Shown here piece after piece: positions 33,301 to 45,874 of a stretch of 64,000 nucleotides of DNA. The stretch lies in contig NC_089177.1 in assembly GCF_947507565.1 (NCBI RefSeq), forward strand, positions 2,478,648 to 2,542,647, read 5' to 3'. The position numbers and the translations under genes were made by a program. The first letter of the stretch is position 1. The number at the start of each line of letters is the position of its first letter. Source of the stretch: Oscarella lobularis. Its lineage: Eukaryota > Porifera > Homoscleromorpha > Homosclerophorida > Oscarellidae. A model generated the notes under the pieces. That model was not told the DNA's origin. It did not search any database and saw nothing but the letters and a program-made list of their open reading frames with translations.

Positions 33301-36300
33301 AAAAAAATTGGATATGAAGTAGCAGTCAGGTTTAAATACACGGGGTCCTGCGCAAGTAAATAAAACTGTTTGGAAACTGAATTTTTACTTATTAAGTCTG
33401 GCGGTAAAGTGTAAAGGACAGTTCCTTTGCCCATGAAATGTGAAGGTTTGGGTATAGGACTTCTGTATTCGTGGATTGGGCAAAGGGGCCCCCTTTGGGG
33501 GTAAAAGCTTAGAAACTCGTCGTTTGACCGCAACGAGCTCAAAAAACGCGTCTTCTCGCGTAGAGAACTTCAAAAAAATTGAAAAACATCGACACTTGAC
33601 ACAAACCCCACGGAAGACGGTGCTATGGAGGTTTATCCGGTGACAGAGGTGCCCAGGAGCTGGGAGAGAGATGCGAGAACTAGGAAGGCGTGCAATGTTA
33701 CACCCTTGTCAAGTAAGTATAATTAATAATAATCTTAACTAATCTACTGAGGGAGGCAACTAACTAAACATCGGCAGGCATTTGAACGAAATACATAGAG
33801 GGAACTAACGAAACGGGGAAGGGAAGGGAAGGGAAGATGTCCTAGTGTTGTACTCCGCCAAAACACCGAAAATCGGTGTTGGCCGGGTACGATGACAAGT
33901 GAGGAATGAGGCAACCACCGGGTCATAGTGCCTCAAGCCTTGGGGAGTGTTGCCAATCTCCCTTCTATCCTAGCCACGAGCTCTGCTCTGCTCCATCTGA
34001 TTAGTACTTGTAAATGCTGGGTATTTATACTCATACGCGACTAGGGCCGTACGACTGCAGCTTTTCACGATCAAAAGGGATCAAAAAGAGCGTCGTTTGA
34101 ACCGAAACCTTTGCCAATCGGCCGCAAATGCATTTCTGCCAGCAAAAACAAACGAAATTTTGTTGAAAATCAATTCAAACGCGAAAAACGACAGCGGAAT
34201 GTGTGCTACGTGCGCCAGGCACGCCTTGTCACGCGACATTGAGCAACGCATGACGTCAATCACCGCGTTGCTACGAAATGCCCTAATACGAGAAGTAGAA
34301 GCGATGAATCGGTCGTAAAATGCATTGTGGGTCTATTCTAAAGACATGGAGTCGCTATTTGGACGCGAAAAGCGAACGCATACGCAGTTACGGCAGTACG
34401 CTTGGTCAGCAAAATCAAGGTGCTACGTCCGGTTCTATAACGGGCAAGTCAAACGTGCTTGATACGCAAACAATCCGACGAAAACGCTACGTAGCTAGAC
34501 TATTCGACCCGTTTCTCGTCAAATTACCTAACCAATGCGCAGGGTACGATATTTAAACTTCTAAAATGCGCGAGATGCGACAAAGATGATGTGGCGTCGA
34601 AAAAGGCAAGGTGTAGCCCCGTCTCTTCTGTAGTAATTATTGCAAGGGACATAGCGTTTCAATAGTATGGGTCAGCGATAGGAGAGTGAGGGTCGGATCC
34701 GACCCATGCCATTTATAGACTCTTACTTTGTGTGAATGCAGACAAGCTCGACGAGAACTTGACTTTCTTGCGACTCCATCGTCTGATCGCCGACGAGTAC
34801 ATCGTCGCCCTGTTGCGCTTCGTTCACTTCGTTCACGGCTAAACTGAGCAGCGGTTGTCCCAGCAGGAATTCCATGATGCCGTCGATGCGAGCAACGCCT
34901 TCGACGAGATTCTGACTTATATGGGCAATGTAGAGAACCTGGAAGAATGGAACTTCGTTTGTGTTGAGTGGCCTGTGTGTACAACGTACGGCTCTCCGTA
35001 TGTCTGAAAGGACGAGATAGGATGCTGATAAATCAATTGCAATTTGAATTTCAGGAGCTGGTCTAAACACAAAAGCAATCATCTCATAGCATACACGTAT
35101 CTCTTTCCAGTTCTTGACTCTTCTTCTTACCCGATACCTCCCGGGCTGGAAACGAAGCTACGCGATGAAAAACAGTCACTAATTCAAAAACTTAGCCAAT
35201 CAATGTCCTCACTTGACCGTTTGAAGGCACGTCCACTGGATGGCGCACCAGATTTTTAGCTCGGTATTGGCCCGACATCCAGTGACGAGAAATCGCCAAA
35301 ACGGAACGCTAAACGACGAAAGAAATCACCAACATTCAACAGCGCAGAAATCCAAGTAAGAAATCGCGTTTTCCCCTCACTTTCTATCCTTCACAAGGTG
35401 ATTGTCAGTGAAGAAAAGACAGGAAACAGGTTCGCCATCGTGTGGCACAAAATCATGCACGGCATTAGGACTAGAGACACAGAGAGAAAGAGATACATCC
35501 TTGGCCTCATCACTCGATGCGACGTACTCCGTCTCCTCATACGAAACTCGCCAGAACTTAACGTGTCCATCCAAGCTCGCCGTAGCAAACACGCCGCCAT
35601 CGGGCGACAGACACAAGTCACTGATGGGCTGGATACCAAAAGACGGTACAAACGTTACTGTACTAGAGACTTTTAAAATATTTCTGTACCATGTCGTGTG
35701 CCTTTTTGACGACGAAGACGCCGTGTTTTAGAGTGCTCCTCAACACGGGCTCATCTCCAACTTGTGCAGCCGACGCGATTCCCACGTTCCATACTTCAGC
35801 CTATAACAAGGGACGATGCAAAGAGAGTCATCTGTTTTCGGTCTCCTATAGCGTCACCCCTGTGTCCGAAACGACTGCAATTCCCAGTCCATCGGCTGGG
35901 TCGTCGGCATCGCTGTTCATTTGGGGCATTTGGGGACACCACATGAGACGATGCAGCGAGGTATTGACAGTGGGCGTATCTTGAACGATGTGAAGCTTCA
36001 CAGTCGCTCTGCAAAAAAAACGATTTTTGATTTTTTTGCCCCCTATTTTGATCGAGAGTTCGGCTGGACTCACTTTATCTCGTTGTTCTCGAGCTCCAAA
36101 TTCCATATGAAAATCGAGCCCGCCTGGTCGACGCACGCGAAGAGATTCGACTGTTTGTTTGCGAAGCCCAAATCGGCGACTCTGCCTTGCATTCCTTTCA
36201 GCAACGTCCGATTGCGCGTCTGAACGTGGATAACGCGTATGACATATCCAGTTCGACCTGAGAAAAAAGATAAAAAATAAACAAAATTAAATTCGCTATA

Positions 36301-36670
36301 TTTAAATATACCAGTCAACGAATAGGCCATGAAGGAAGAATTTGAAGCCACGAGTTGGCCGGTGTAGAATTTCTGCTCCCATTGTTGGGTGGTTATCACG
36401 TCACTGCGCACCTTCGACAAAGACGTCTCTTATCTTTTCTGTCTGTGCCTGTTTTTTTACTCTGTTGCTCCCGGCTGCGTGTTTTTCTATTTCTGCCTTG
36501 TCGCTGGCTTGTATTGTCACGTTCGATCCTTTTATTGCGTGCCATCCGTCTCGTTCGTCGTTCAGATCGCTTTTTGGAGGAAAAGGTGTGAGCACGCGAC
36601 GTTCGAGGCGAGCGATTCGTTACATTTGGCACGCATTCTCTTCGCGTTCCTCTTCTACGGAATCGTTCAT
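30337..36670 (-). CDS. EDC4: EDC4, enhancer of mRNA decapping 4 (Ge-1/Hedls)
   Basis: P-body scaffold that joins DCP2 and DCP1. Twenty-two exons, 5' to 3': 36624-36670, 36461-36569, 36312-36411, 36074-36257, 35858-36008, 35690-35800, 35381-35628, 35213-35308, 34990-35062, 34727-34938, 32393-33250, 32198-32333, 31956-32148, 31749-31895, 31638-31693, 31531-31590, 31314-31479, 31075-31258, 30904-31018, 30795-30848, 30570-30736, 30337-30523; 1217 residues. The WD40 region is clear (WEQKFYTGQLVASNSSFMAY; LCLSPDGGVFATASLDGHVK; PFWRFLVTG). A low-complexity Ser/Asp-rich linker lies in the 858-nt exon. Coiled coils and the helical Ge1 C-terminal domain follow (PGFEKACQAMVGQINELF; SQHMGSVLRSV). The 1476-bp intron 33251-34726 is far longer than the rest and holds a dispersed repeat. 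The intron after 31956 has a GC donor. Confidence 0.95.
33480..34560. mobile_element. Dispersed repeat, copy A, inside an EDC4 intron
   Basis: Two blocks match the element at 63055-63460: 33480-33735 (including CGACACTTGACACAAACCCC, GGAAGACGGTGCTATGGAGG and CTTGTCAAGTAAGTATAATT) and about 34375-34550 (CGCTTGGTCAGCAA; GGTTCTATAACGGGCA; TTCTCGTCAAATTA). Between them about 640 bases are present here but missing in the other copy. A sub-segment 33592-33715 is bounded by inverted ACTTGACA / TGTCAAGT. No transposase or reverse transcriptase is encoded; open frames are short and unlike known proteins. It is probably a non-autonomous element or LTR-like remnant that lengthened this intron. Exact ends are uncertain because flanking similarity tapers off. 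Confidence 0.6.
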
Positions 36671-36847
36671 TGCAATCGTGCAATGCAAATAGAGTGGAAT
36701 ACAGCAGTAAGAAGCAGGAAAACGAAGAACGCCACGCCTAGCGTACGCTATTCCTCGTGCAGCCCGCCTTCTCAGGAGCTGCCTTCATGCGTACAGTACC
36801 GTATTACATTTACAAAAAAAAGACGTGCACGTTCGCTACAAAAAACG

Positions 36848-39800
36848 TCAGTGAGAGACTAAATTTTCCACAGTCACGTACGACTTTTCTACGTTAAATT
36901 GTACAATGTCACCACCGTCTGTTACAACATCGACTTTCATTCGAGATAGATCGTAGACGCCAGGACGAGTGAAGCAAGCACTCGTTTGAACGGTTGTCTC
37001 TTCCTGTCCAATAAGAACAGAATGGCAGACGGAACTTCCAACCCACGTGTAATTTCCCGTCAAGCAATCATTCGGAAGGTTGTCGGGAGAAGAATCTGCT
37101 TTGGATCTAAAAAAAAATCGCGTTAACCCATCAATTATCCTTTCTAGACCAGTCTATTGTACTTTTTGTGTCTTGTGTCCGCGGGCGGAAGAAGTTTTAG
37201 AATCGTGTTCACGTTGAGATTAGACGTGTTTTGAAGGTGAACCGTTAGGGGCAGAAAACATATCCTTTTAAAGAAACAGCGTTCTCTACCATTCGTTCAA
37301 TCAGTGTGTGCGTCAGATGGTACCTTGATCGATTGAAATCGTGCTGAATAGAATGCCTGTGAGACAAAGACACGTGTATTACTGCTGAATTCACTTCCAT
37401 GACCTCCTAGCACCCCAACAGTTAGACGTTAGCCACCACTTTTGCATTCTTACCGATGGCAAAACGCTACTTTGACCAAACAGTTGACGCGTGCCGTCCG
37501 CTGCACATACAACAGCCTATTGCAGAAATACCAATGCAAAAACAGGTAAAGTCTCTCGTGGCATACCCTCCACAGGACAATAAATCCTGCGTCTAGCTCC
37601 TCCTTCTTCTTAGACGCTTTCATTTCTCCCAATTGAGAAGGAGCTAGTTCAATGGGAGCCAGTCGACTGACCGAGTTCGTGTTTCCGTCGACAGCGTCAA
37701 TGCTACTGTCTTGAAAGGTTTCGCCAGCCGGAGAATGAATAAATAGATCAATGCAAGGAGATAAAGAAGCAACGATCTAAGGTAAAGATTATCAACAACA
37801 GTCAATTTCTCAGGGAGTTTGCAGTCGACCTCGTGATTTTCAAATAAAATGTTAGATACGATACCGTTTCGCTCGTCTTCCCCGTCAATTTGCCTCCGCT
37901 TTGATGTTCGGAATCCCAGTAGAAACGTCTCCTTGGGCTGAACTCGAACGCTCTCGTCCTCTATCTTTCCGGAAACGCCGCCTAGACACAGTTGATGACG
38001 ACTCAACGCCGAAAGTTGAAGTAACTGAAAGAAAACCGATCTCTCTTTGGTACTCTGTGAGAAACAACGCCTAATATCTGTTATTTATTGTCTACTATCT
38101 TTTCTGTTCTAACCTGATAAACGTTTTCTACACTAAGAAAAGCGAGTTTCTCTTCTAGGCTATCAACTCCACACCTTCAAAACAATGGTATCAGCAAATA
38201 CGGCCGTGATAATAAATTATTATGCAAAAAACAGTAGAGATATACGCCTAGAGACTTACGTGGTTCGTTCTGGTAACGTTCGATTCATCTTCACACCGAC
38301 TTTCAGTGAACTAAGTACGCTAAGTCGACTAAAATGTTTCAGGACGCGATATCTTTGATGAAAGAAAACGCTACAATAAGACAATCTCCAGCGACAAGGA
38401 ATCTCACTTAATCGGCGTATTTTCTTGTCGGTGGACGTCATAAACAAACAGAAGATCCAACTGATGTACACCTGTCTCGTCGCCACCGTAAATCCACATA
38501 GGAAGCGTGGCTGATCCGCCGGGAATCAGTTTGCCGTCGGGAAGGGTCAACTTGCACGGCCAGACGTTGGACGGTGCAATGGGCTGGCGACGAAAGCTCA
38601 GCCCAATGTCCTCCTTCGATTTGCCGCTAGACTTCTCTAGAGGCCACGGATATCCATCCGTTTCCAAAGGAAATGTCTAGTAAAGAAGATTCTAATAGGA
38701 CCACTCTTTAGAGAAGAAGGACCTTTACCGAGCCAAAGCTGAAAAACTTGGGGCACGACGACGCGACGCGAACGTTTTCCAGCGTACTGCTGCCGCAGTT
38801 GGACAACTCCAGTTGAACCAGTTTCACTTCGCCGCACAGTAGAACATCGGGAAACTCCGAAAAGGTCACCTGAGAGAAGAAGATCGTTCACTGGCCCCTA
38901 TCCAATGTTTGCATCGTCGTCACTTGCCCTCAGTTGCGCCGTGGATGATACGACGTTCAGACTGAGCCGGTAATCGGGCCCGTAAGCCATCATAGATCTC
39001 TCTTTCTTGTCGCGATTCAGCCGCGGACCTTTACAGTAGACGATCTGCTTGCCGCGAACCCCAATCGATAGCATGCGATCCACGTTCGATTTGCTAGAAA
39101 TACGGCGATGACACCTGCTTTGGCTCCAGTTCGTTTTCCTACCTCCGATGGCGTTTCTGCAAGACGCTCTTCCTTTCTAATTCGTCCTCGTCGTCCGCGT
39201 CGTTTCCTCTCGCTTTGAGATTATAGACAATTCCTATTACGTTTACTGTTCCTGTTCGGAGAGGAGTCAGAGACAGTCGCAGCTAAAAGAATGCCCCATA
39301 TAGGATCGAAGACCGTCGATCGCTCGCACTCCAATTCGAACCGGTTTAGTCGCCGAAGGAGGCAAGACGAACTCTTCCAAAACTTCGCTAACTACGCACG
39401 ACTCCTGAAGAGATATCTATATACACGTCGGATTTTTAATTAATCGCAAAAGCACGATGATATATTATGTACCTTGTTATCGCTTTCGTCACTCTCCGCT
39501 TCGTTCTCCTGCTTCGCCTCCTTGCATTCCCACAGTAAGGAGACGTTGCCGAGAAACAGGCGAATTTGCAACGAATTCTCTAATAGCAACTCGACCAAAA
39601 CTTTCTCTGCGAAAAGAGAGACAAACGGTGCGTGTGCGCAGGGCGCAGGCACGTCGGTTTCAAAACTGCCTACCTCCTTCGACGCAAATCGGAAAGCCGC
39701 TGTTATCCGTCGCGTCGTCAAAACAAGTCTGCACCGCATACCTCGTCAGACCGCCACTCTTTCCCCTCACCGCTTTCTCCTCCAATCGTTTCCAATCGTC

Positions 39801-42800
39801 CAAGCTCATATCGCATCCGGAATCGATCGAATCGAACGCGTCCATTCCGGCTTTGACGTTTCTCACGTCGGCAAGCGCGCTCTCGTCGCCGTCTCCGCTG
39901 CCGATGCTCAAGAGCGTATCGGTCGGCTCGTCGCCGAGGCGAAAGCCGAGTTGCTTCTTTTCGCCGTCGACGCCGCACAGGAGAACGCGAGTCCTTTGGG
40001 ACATGATTCGCGGCAATGGCAAGAAGGGAAGTTTTTTCGTTGCGGCGACGGACGACGATGAGCCGGCGTTCAAGTCGTCGTCGTCGCCGTCGTCGTCGAA
40101 AGACATCAGGTGTTGCTAGGCGAAAATTATAAGAAATAATTTTTAAAAAGTGCGACGTTTCTGTTTACCTTGAAGACGAATAAGAATTCTTTGATGAGAG
40201 TCTTTTGTATGTCGGTTGGTTGCAGGCTGTTCTTGTGGGAGAGAAGCTGTCGAAATGCCATTTCGGCATCGTCGAGCTGCTTTAGCGTGTACGATTGGTG
40301 TCCAAGGCAAAGATTAATGTGATCCTGTGAGAGAAAAAAAGTACGTCAATTATAGATACATTTATCCTCCATCTCCCTCCTCAATCTCTTTTTCCTTACT
40401 TCAGCTAATGACCACGACTTGTCTTGATATACTTCCAACGCTTGGCCGTACATTCTCAGTGCGTGCCTTCTCTATTAGAGCAATCGTTTCCAAATGCCAC
40501 TTCTATGCGCCTTTATCATCGCGCGCCAACCTGATATGCCTTGCTGAATCGATGACCGGACAAGATCAAGTGAAAAGCGTATTTACGAACTAAGCTTGGA
40601 GACATGCGAAGAAAACAGTGAGCCGCCTGCTCTAACAGAAGCCCCCCTTTCAGATCAGAGTCCTATGGCATTCCATACCGTATAGATAAAAAAAGAAAAC
40701 CACCTGCTATCAACTGAATTTACCTCGCCAGTAAGCTTAATAAAAGCAGCGGCTGCATCCCGATAAAGAGCCTTTGATTTCATGTACTCAGTTGCCAACA
40801 ATGTAGCTCGCGTGGCGAACGGATGCATCCTGCAACGTAAATTACCCTTTTCCTCGACTCGATACAATTAACCCACTTTAGAGGACTCAAATAGACGGTA
40901 ATAGATTCCTCGAAATAATTCAGCGGATCTCGCTTGGGCGTCGTTTGCATGAACAAAGCGGTCGCAGCGAGTTCCTATTGGCAAAAGCCAAAAATCAAAC
41001 GTTTTATTGCGAGCCTCCGTTGGAACGTCTAGCGTCAAACAGGTACGTTCTAACGTTATCTATTGCGAGGGAGATTTTTAACAGTCACACAGGTACCGTA
41101 CAGTGCTTCCTCCTGAGGTTCCTCTCGATTGCGTGCAACTTACCAGTGCTCCCGCGTAGTAACTCCAAGCGTGGTCCGTTTGAAAGTCTCGTTTGCACGT
41201 GTGGTACGACGAATAAGCGACGTCGTAGTTCTGCGCGAGAAAGGCCAGATCGCCGAGAAGACGCATTTGCATCTCGGACGAATCGGGAAGGTAACTAAAA
41301 AAAGTGTACAAAAAAATCACCGCGCGAGACGACAACGCGATTCTCCGCTCACTGGCTGACGCCCGCTTGATTCGACGGTTTCGCTCCACCTCCGAACCAC
41401 TTCTTCCCGACACTAAAAAGAGTCCTCTGAAACCCTTTCCGAGTGTTAACCTCAATAAATATATATATATATATATATAATCAACCAAATCACATGCGGA
41501 TTACCTGTTCGCTCAAAGTCCGAATCGATTTCTCCACAAAAGGCAACCAGCCCCGATTGGCGAACTCATTCACAAACGCGCGAATCCGATCGTGATCGGC
41601 CAAAGTGAGACACTGACCGTAAACGAGCGCACTGGACGGCGCGCCGGATCGAGACTGTCGCAACGACGTTCTCTCGCCCTTCAACGCTCTCTCGACGCGC
41701 GATCCCGCCATCGTCGTTTCGCCGACGCCCGCGCCGCCCGCGTTCGTCGTCGTCGTCAACGACGACTCGCGCAGGGCTTTCGTGAGAGGATCGCTCGCCT
41801 CGGTGAGAGGATCTCCCGTGAGAGGATCTTTGATCGATTCGCTTTCGAGGGGATCTTTCTTTTCGATGAGCTTGTCCAGTTGGGCTTCCGATGGAACGGG
41901 AGTGATGCTCTTTATTAGGTCTGGTGGCCCGTTCGGTTCGCCGGGCAAATCGCCGATGTCGTCTTCGTTTCCTTCGTCGATCGATTCCATCATTAGATCC
42001 TGAGAGAGAGCGACGTCATTGGGGGATAATATATATATATCTTTTTCGTTTGTGTGCCTTACGTTTTCGTGGTCTGCGATCATGTACTGGCTCCACGGAT
42101 CGACGTGAGCCGGATATTCGTCGATTGCACTGCGAGAATTGATTTTTAGAGTGTGCGAGTGACCGGGCCCGTATTTCGTCAGCAAATCGTTTTGGAGCGT
42201 CTGCACCCTGATGCGATATAGAACAATTGCCGTCTCTTTGAACGCTCTCGTCTCTTTGGGGGTCCGTACCTCGTCTCGTTTCCGTCCAGAACGTCGTGAA
42301 GGAGAAGACGATAGAAGAAGACGTGATTCGGCGGAATGTATTTGGGATACTTTTCCTCCTTCATTTTGGTCATCTGCTTCTGAAGCATTCGCGTGAATTC
42401 GTCGATGGGATTCGAGTGGTTCGTCGACACGACAAAAATGCCTTTACACAGAAAACAATCCACTTGGCTCCTCTGGGGAGACAAATCACTTACAAGCAAC
42501 GTAGTGCCGAATGAACTCGTGATCCGACACTCTCATGTTCTCGCAAAACGCCTTTCTGTACACTTCAAACCAAGGAGTCGAAGCTGAAACACACACACAA
42601 CACAGATCAAATCAACTACTAACAAGCAATAATCGGCCGACAAAAAGAGTTCTATCGAAAGCATCTGTGTCTCATAAAATTACTTGGTCTACAAATAGAT
42701 ACGTTAACAGCTGAAAGCGAAAAAACGTGCTCTGCTTTAGCAATATCTCCTTCCCTACTGGAACTCTCCTCTACGTACTACCGTCTCTAGTATTAGCCTC

Positions 42801-43236
42801 TTCACTACTCAAACTATCGCTACGATTTCCTTCTCTTTCCTCACCGTTAAATCTCATGTCGCCGACCTGAATCGACGGACCCAATTCGACGGGGCTATGA
42901 CATCGAGCGACGACGTCGTCGAGCAGTTTCTTCGTCGCGACGGCCGGAGGAGGATTGGGCTGCGGTTCGGACATGTGAAGAAGAAGGTTCTGTACGACGT
43001 AGAGCTGATGCTGGAGATCTCTTATCTGGCCTGATAACGTACGTCTCCGGTTAGTCTGTCGTCTTTCGTCACGACTCACCTTCCGTCGAAGGGCGACAGA
43101 ACGGCTTGAGAAGTTCGACGAAGGAGAGGTTGTTCTTTTGGCACGCTTTTTCCGCGTCCGGCGACGCTATAATCGCTATGCGAGGTCCGAACGCCTGCTT
43201 TATGAACTCTTTCGCATTCTGAGCGCAGTTTGCCAT
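36848..43236 (-). CDS. TRAPPC8: TRAPPC8, trafficking protein particle complex subunit 8
   Basis: Subunit of TRAPPIII, acting in ER-Golgi traffic and autophagy. Twenty-eight exons, 5' to 3': 43080-43236, 42779-43030, 42494-42583, 42270-42441, 42063-42246, 41505-41999, 41353-41450, 41144-41294, 40877-40974, 40724-40829, 40531-40662, 40400-40471, 40169-40324, 39674-40115, 39473-39606, 39342-39404, 39143-39282, 38928-39093, 38729-38869, 38408-38676, 38260-38352, 38114-38174, 37830-38024, 37567-37776, 37454-37516, 37324-37406, 37163-37264, 36848-37106; 1527 residues. Landmarks: N-terminal NNLSFVELLKPFCRPS, ASTPWFEVYRKAFCENM, LTLADHDRIRAFVNEF, the helical-repeat block LLLEQAAHCFLRMSPSLVRK, RGKQIVYCKGPRLNRD, and C-terminal FTRPGVYDLSRMKV. 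The start MANCAQNAKEF matches the family; an ATG 39 bases upstream is in frame. One GC donor follows 38928. Confidence 0.95.
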
Positions 43237-43337
43237 TGACGGAGCGAAGGCGACGCGATACCTCGATGGAGACACGCTGCTCGAAGGAACGGCGCACGCG
43301 TGAGAGCATCCGGGGGCATTGGATAGCCAATATGCTA

Positions 43338-44066
43338 TTAGTTGTTTCTTTCAAGGATTCCCTGGATTCCCATTGCTTTATACCATGCAGCAGTTTTTGC
43401 TAACTTCAACGCGGAAAAAGGGAATTGTTTGAAATTTTTTGTTTTCATTTTGATTTCATCTTGAATAGTTTTCAATGATTCTAGATGCTTTTCTGCTACT
43501 GGAAGTAAACGACAAGCCTCCCAAATCTGGCACTCCAAAAACAAAATTTCTTTAGAATCAGAGGGTCCAATCATCATCCAGTTGGCTTGCTCTATTACTT
43601 TAGACACAGAAGCAATCAATTCACTGATTTTGCCCTCTTGTTCTTCCACTGGACGAGAAACGGCTTTCAATATGGCTGCAGCCTTGAGCGCTTCTGGTAA
43701 AGGTGATGACGCTAAGCGTTCTTTGAGATTTTCATACTCGTCGACAACAAGAAGCAACTTTTTGTATTCGTCAAAGGACGTTTGCAACTGATTGTGCGCT
43801 GATTCCAACTGCTGCGTGTTTCTGAATCCCTCTATTTTTGCCAAAAGGAAAAAAGTCTCCGCTCCCGTATCATTCCTACCAGTAGAATCCTGACGCTTCT
43901 TTAGCAGTGGCACAAGTACCTGTTTATTTGAATTTCGCAAATTTTTCAGTGCCGAGCGCCAAGCGTCCGTATCTCTAATAGCTCTCTTTGTCCACTGGCC
44001 CGCAGCTTCTGACACCAACATAGCTTCATGAAACGGCCGGAGAAACTTTAGAATTCGAGAGGCCAT
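43338..44066 (-). CDS. Intronless gene, product not recognised (242 residues)
   Basis: A single open frame starting MASRILKFLRPF and ending GILERNN. I do not recognise the family. The protein is mostly helical and charged, with heptad-like stretches (about residues 75-115 and 160-205: LESAHNQLQTSFDEYKKLL; VAEKHLESLKTIQDEIKMK), so a coiled coil or helical bundle is likely. There is no signal peptide and no transmembrane segment. It is more AT-rich than the adjoining genes and has no intron, unlike its neighbours TRAPPC8 (101 bases downstream on the same strand) and the acyl-CoA dehydrogenase (93 bases upstream). It could be a young or retrotransposed gene. Coding status rests on frame length and clean start and stop only. 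Confidence 0.6.
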   Translation of the reverse strand: MASRILKFLRPFHEAMLVSEAAGQWTKRAIRDTDAWRSALKNLRNSNKQVLVPLLKKRQDSTGRNDTGAETFFLLAKIEGFRNTQQLESAHNQLQTSFDEYKKLLLVVDEYENLKERLASSPLPEALKAAAILKAVSRPVEEQEGKISELIASVSKVIEQANWMMIGPSDSKEILFLECQIWEACRLLPVAEKHLESLKTIQDEIKMKTKNFKQFPFSALKLAKTAAWYKAMGIQGILERNN

Positions 44067-44159
44067 ACGTTAGCGACCTATGTAAGACAACGAAACTCTG
44101 GAATGTGTAGGTACGGCAAATCGAAACTGGTGAGTGCGCAAGCTCAAAATTTTGCATAT

Positions 44160-45782
44160 TTACCAGTGCATTTGTCTAGCTGCAAGATCCTTCATTACTT
44201 CCCTTGATCCCCCTCCTATTGTCAGCACTTTCGTCTCACGATAGATTCGCTCAACCTTTGATCCGCGAACAAAACTAGATAGAAAGAAAAACAGGATCTC
44301 TTGGGTGCGGTATGCGCGCGCTTCAGAAGCCTAACCCAGCGCCCCCGAATATCTGCATCGCTTCACCGGCCACAAATTCCAACATCGACGTCGTGTGATT
44401 CTTCAGCATGGACAAATCCGCGGGAGAAGCGGCGCGAGCGTCCAAATCCTACGCGTATCTCTAAAACAGAGCACACCACGAGTAACGACGCGCCCGTACG
44501 TGAGCTATTTTGTTCAAGAAAGCGTCAGCCGCCACAACAGCCGTCTTCATGTCAACCAGCTTGTGTCGAATAACCTGTAGAATAATTTCTAGAAATAGCT
44601 CACTACGTAAAGTTCTTGTATCAAACCTGTCTCTTGATCAGTGGAGATCCGAACGTCTCCCTTTGCTTTGCCCAGTCGAGAGACTCGCTCAGGCAGACTT
44701 TAGCAAAGGCGACGGCCATATTCGATATGAGAAACCGCTCCGAATTAAAAGTCTCCATCAGCATCTTGAATCCTTTGTTGAGCGGCCCGATGAGTCGATC
44801 AACGGGCACTCTGACGTCATCGAACATCAAAGTCGCAGTATCAGAACAACGCCAGCCCATCTACAGAAAAAAAATGAACAAGAAAACACAAATAAATTGT
44901 CAATTCTTTCTGACCGTTTGCAGTTTCGTTCGCGTGAGACCGGGCGCCGTTCCGTCCACAAGAATGAGAGACAGTCCGTCGATTCCATCCCCACCCGTGC
45001 GAGCGACGACCGAAATCCAGTCCGCCTTCGAACCGGACGTTATCAACGTCTTGCATCCATTAATAACAAAATAATTACCATCTCGTCTATAAATAATCAA
45101 TTAGGGGAAAATTTGACGTCACAATTTTTTCTTTTTACTTTGCCGTCGTTTTAATGTTAGCCACGTCGGAGCCTCCCGATGGTTCCGTCGAAGCGAGAGC
45201 GGCGATTTTGTCTCCCTTTATGACGGCGGGAGCGACTTCGTTCTTCATCGCCTCGCTTCCGTGCGCCAAGATCGGCGGTAAGGCGATGTTGTGAGTCCAG
45301 AGACTGACCTGAAGCCCTCCGGCCCCGACGACGGATAGCTCCTCGGTGAAGTCAATGACTATTTATTAGTATAGGCTCAACTAGAAATTCTTCTTGTGGG
45401 TGGTCTTTCTTCTGTTTACAAGTTTTGTGAGAGCCGTCTAAGCCGCCGTATTTTTCCGGAAATATGACGCCGAGGATGCCCGCGTCTCCCGCTCGTTTGT
45501 GTAGCTAAAAGGAGACGACTTTGAAGGACCCTCCGCCGAAGGCACTAGCGGCCCATGCACTCGGGAACGAACGCTGAGCAACTATCTACTACGGTATCTA
45601 CACACTTCGCGGGGAAGACCTTCTTCTTCTTCCCACTGGTTGATGTAGGGCGCGACGTGTCGATTCACGAAGGCGCGCACCGATTCGCGCAGCATTTGCG
45701 TCTCTGACGCGCTGAAGACGCGTCGAAATCGCACTCCGGCGCGCGTTGCGAGTTCCGTTCGCCGCGCCAGAGTTACGAGCAT
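44160..45782 (-). CDS. Mitochondrial acyl-CoA dehydrogenase
   Basis: FAD enzyme of beta-oxidation or branched-chain catabolism that makes 2-enoyl-CoA. Exons, 5' to 3': 45606-45782, 45420-45504, 45139-45358, 44915-45086, 44627-44860, 44500-44574, 44336-44448, 44160-44274; 396 residues. A basic, Arg-rich presequence (MLVTLARRTELATRAGVRFRR) suggests mitochondrial import. Typical blocks: FPEKYGG, LASTEPSGGSDVANIKTTA (FAD/substrate loop), MGWRCSDTATLMFDDVRVP, AKQRETFGSPL and IGGGSREVMKDLAAR. The usual catalytic Glu near the C-terminus (the EGT position) is Gly here. A Glu in NSERFLI sits where isovaleryl- and long-chain enzymes carry their catalytic base, so those are the nearest relatives. Its substrate is not determined. 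An upstream GTG-started frame to 45815 is not supported. Confidence 0.9.
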
Positions 45783-45874
45783 TTTCGGCGTTCGGTAAAA
45801 ATCACGTGAGTACACTACGTATGAACGATGTCATTATCTAAAAATAGAAGGTGAAATGAAAGTAAAAAATCCTG

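Noticed and set aside
35690-36008. Separate plus-strand gene at 35.4-36.2 kb
   Set aside because: Plus-strand frames of about 100 codons there are antisense to EDC4 WD40 exons.
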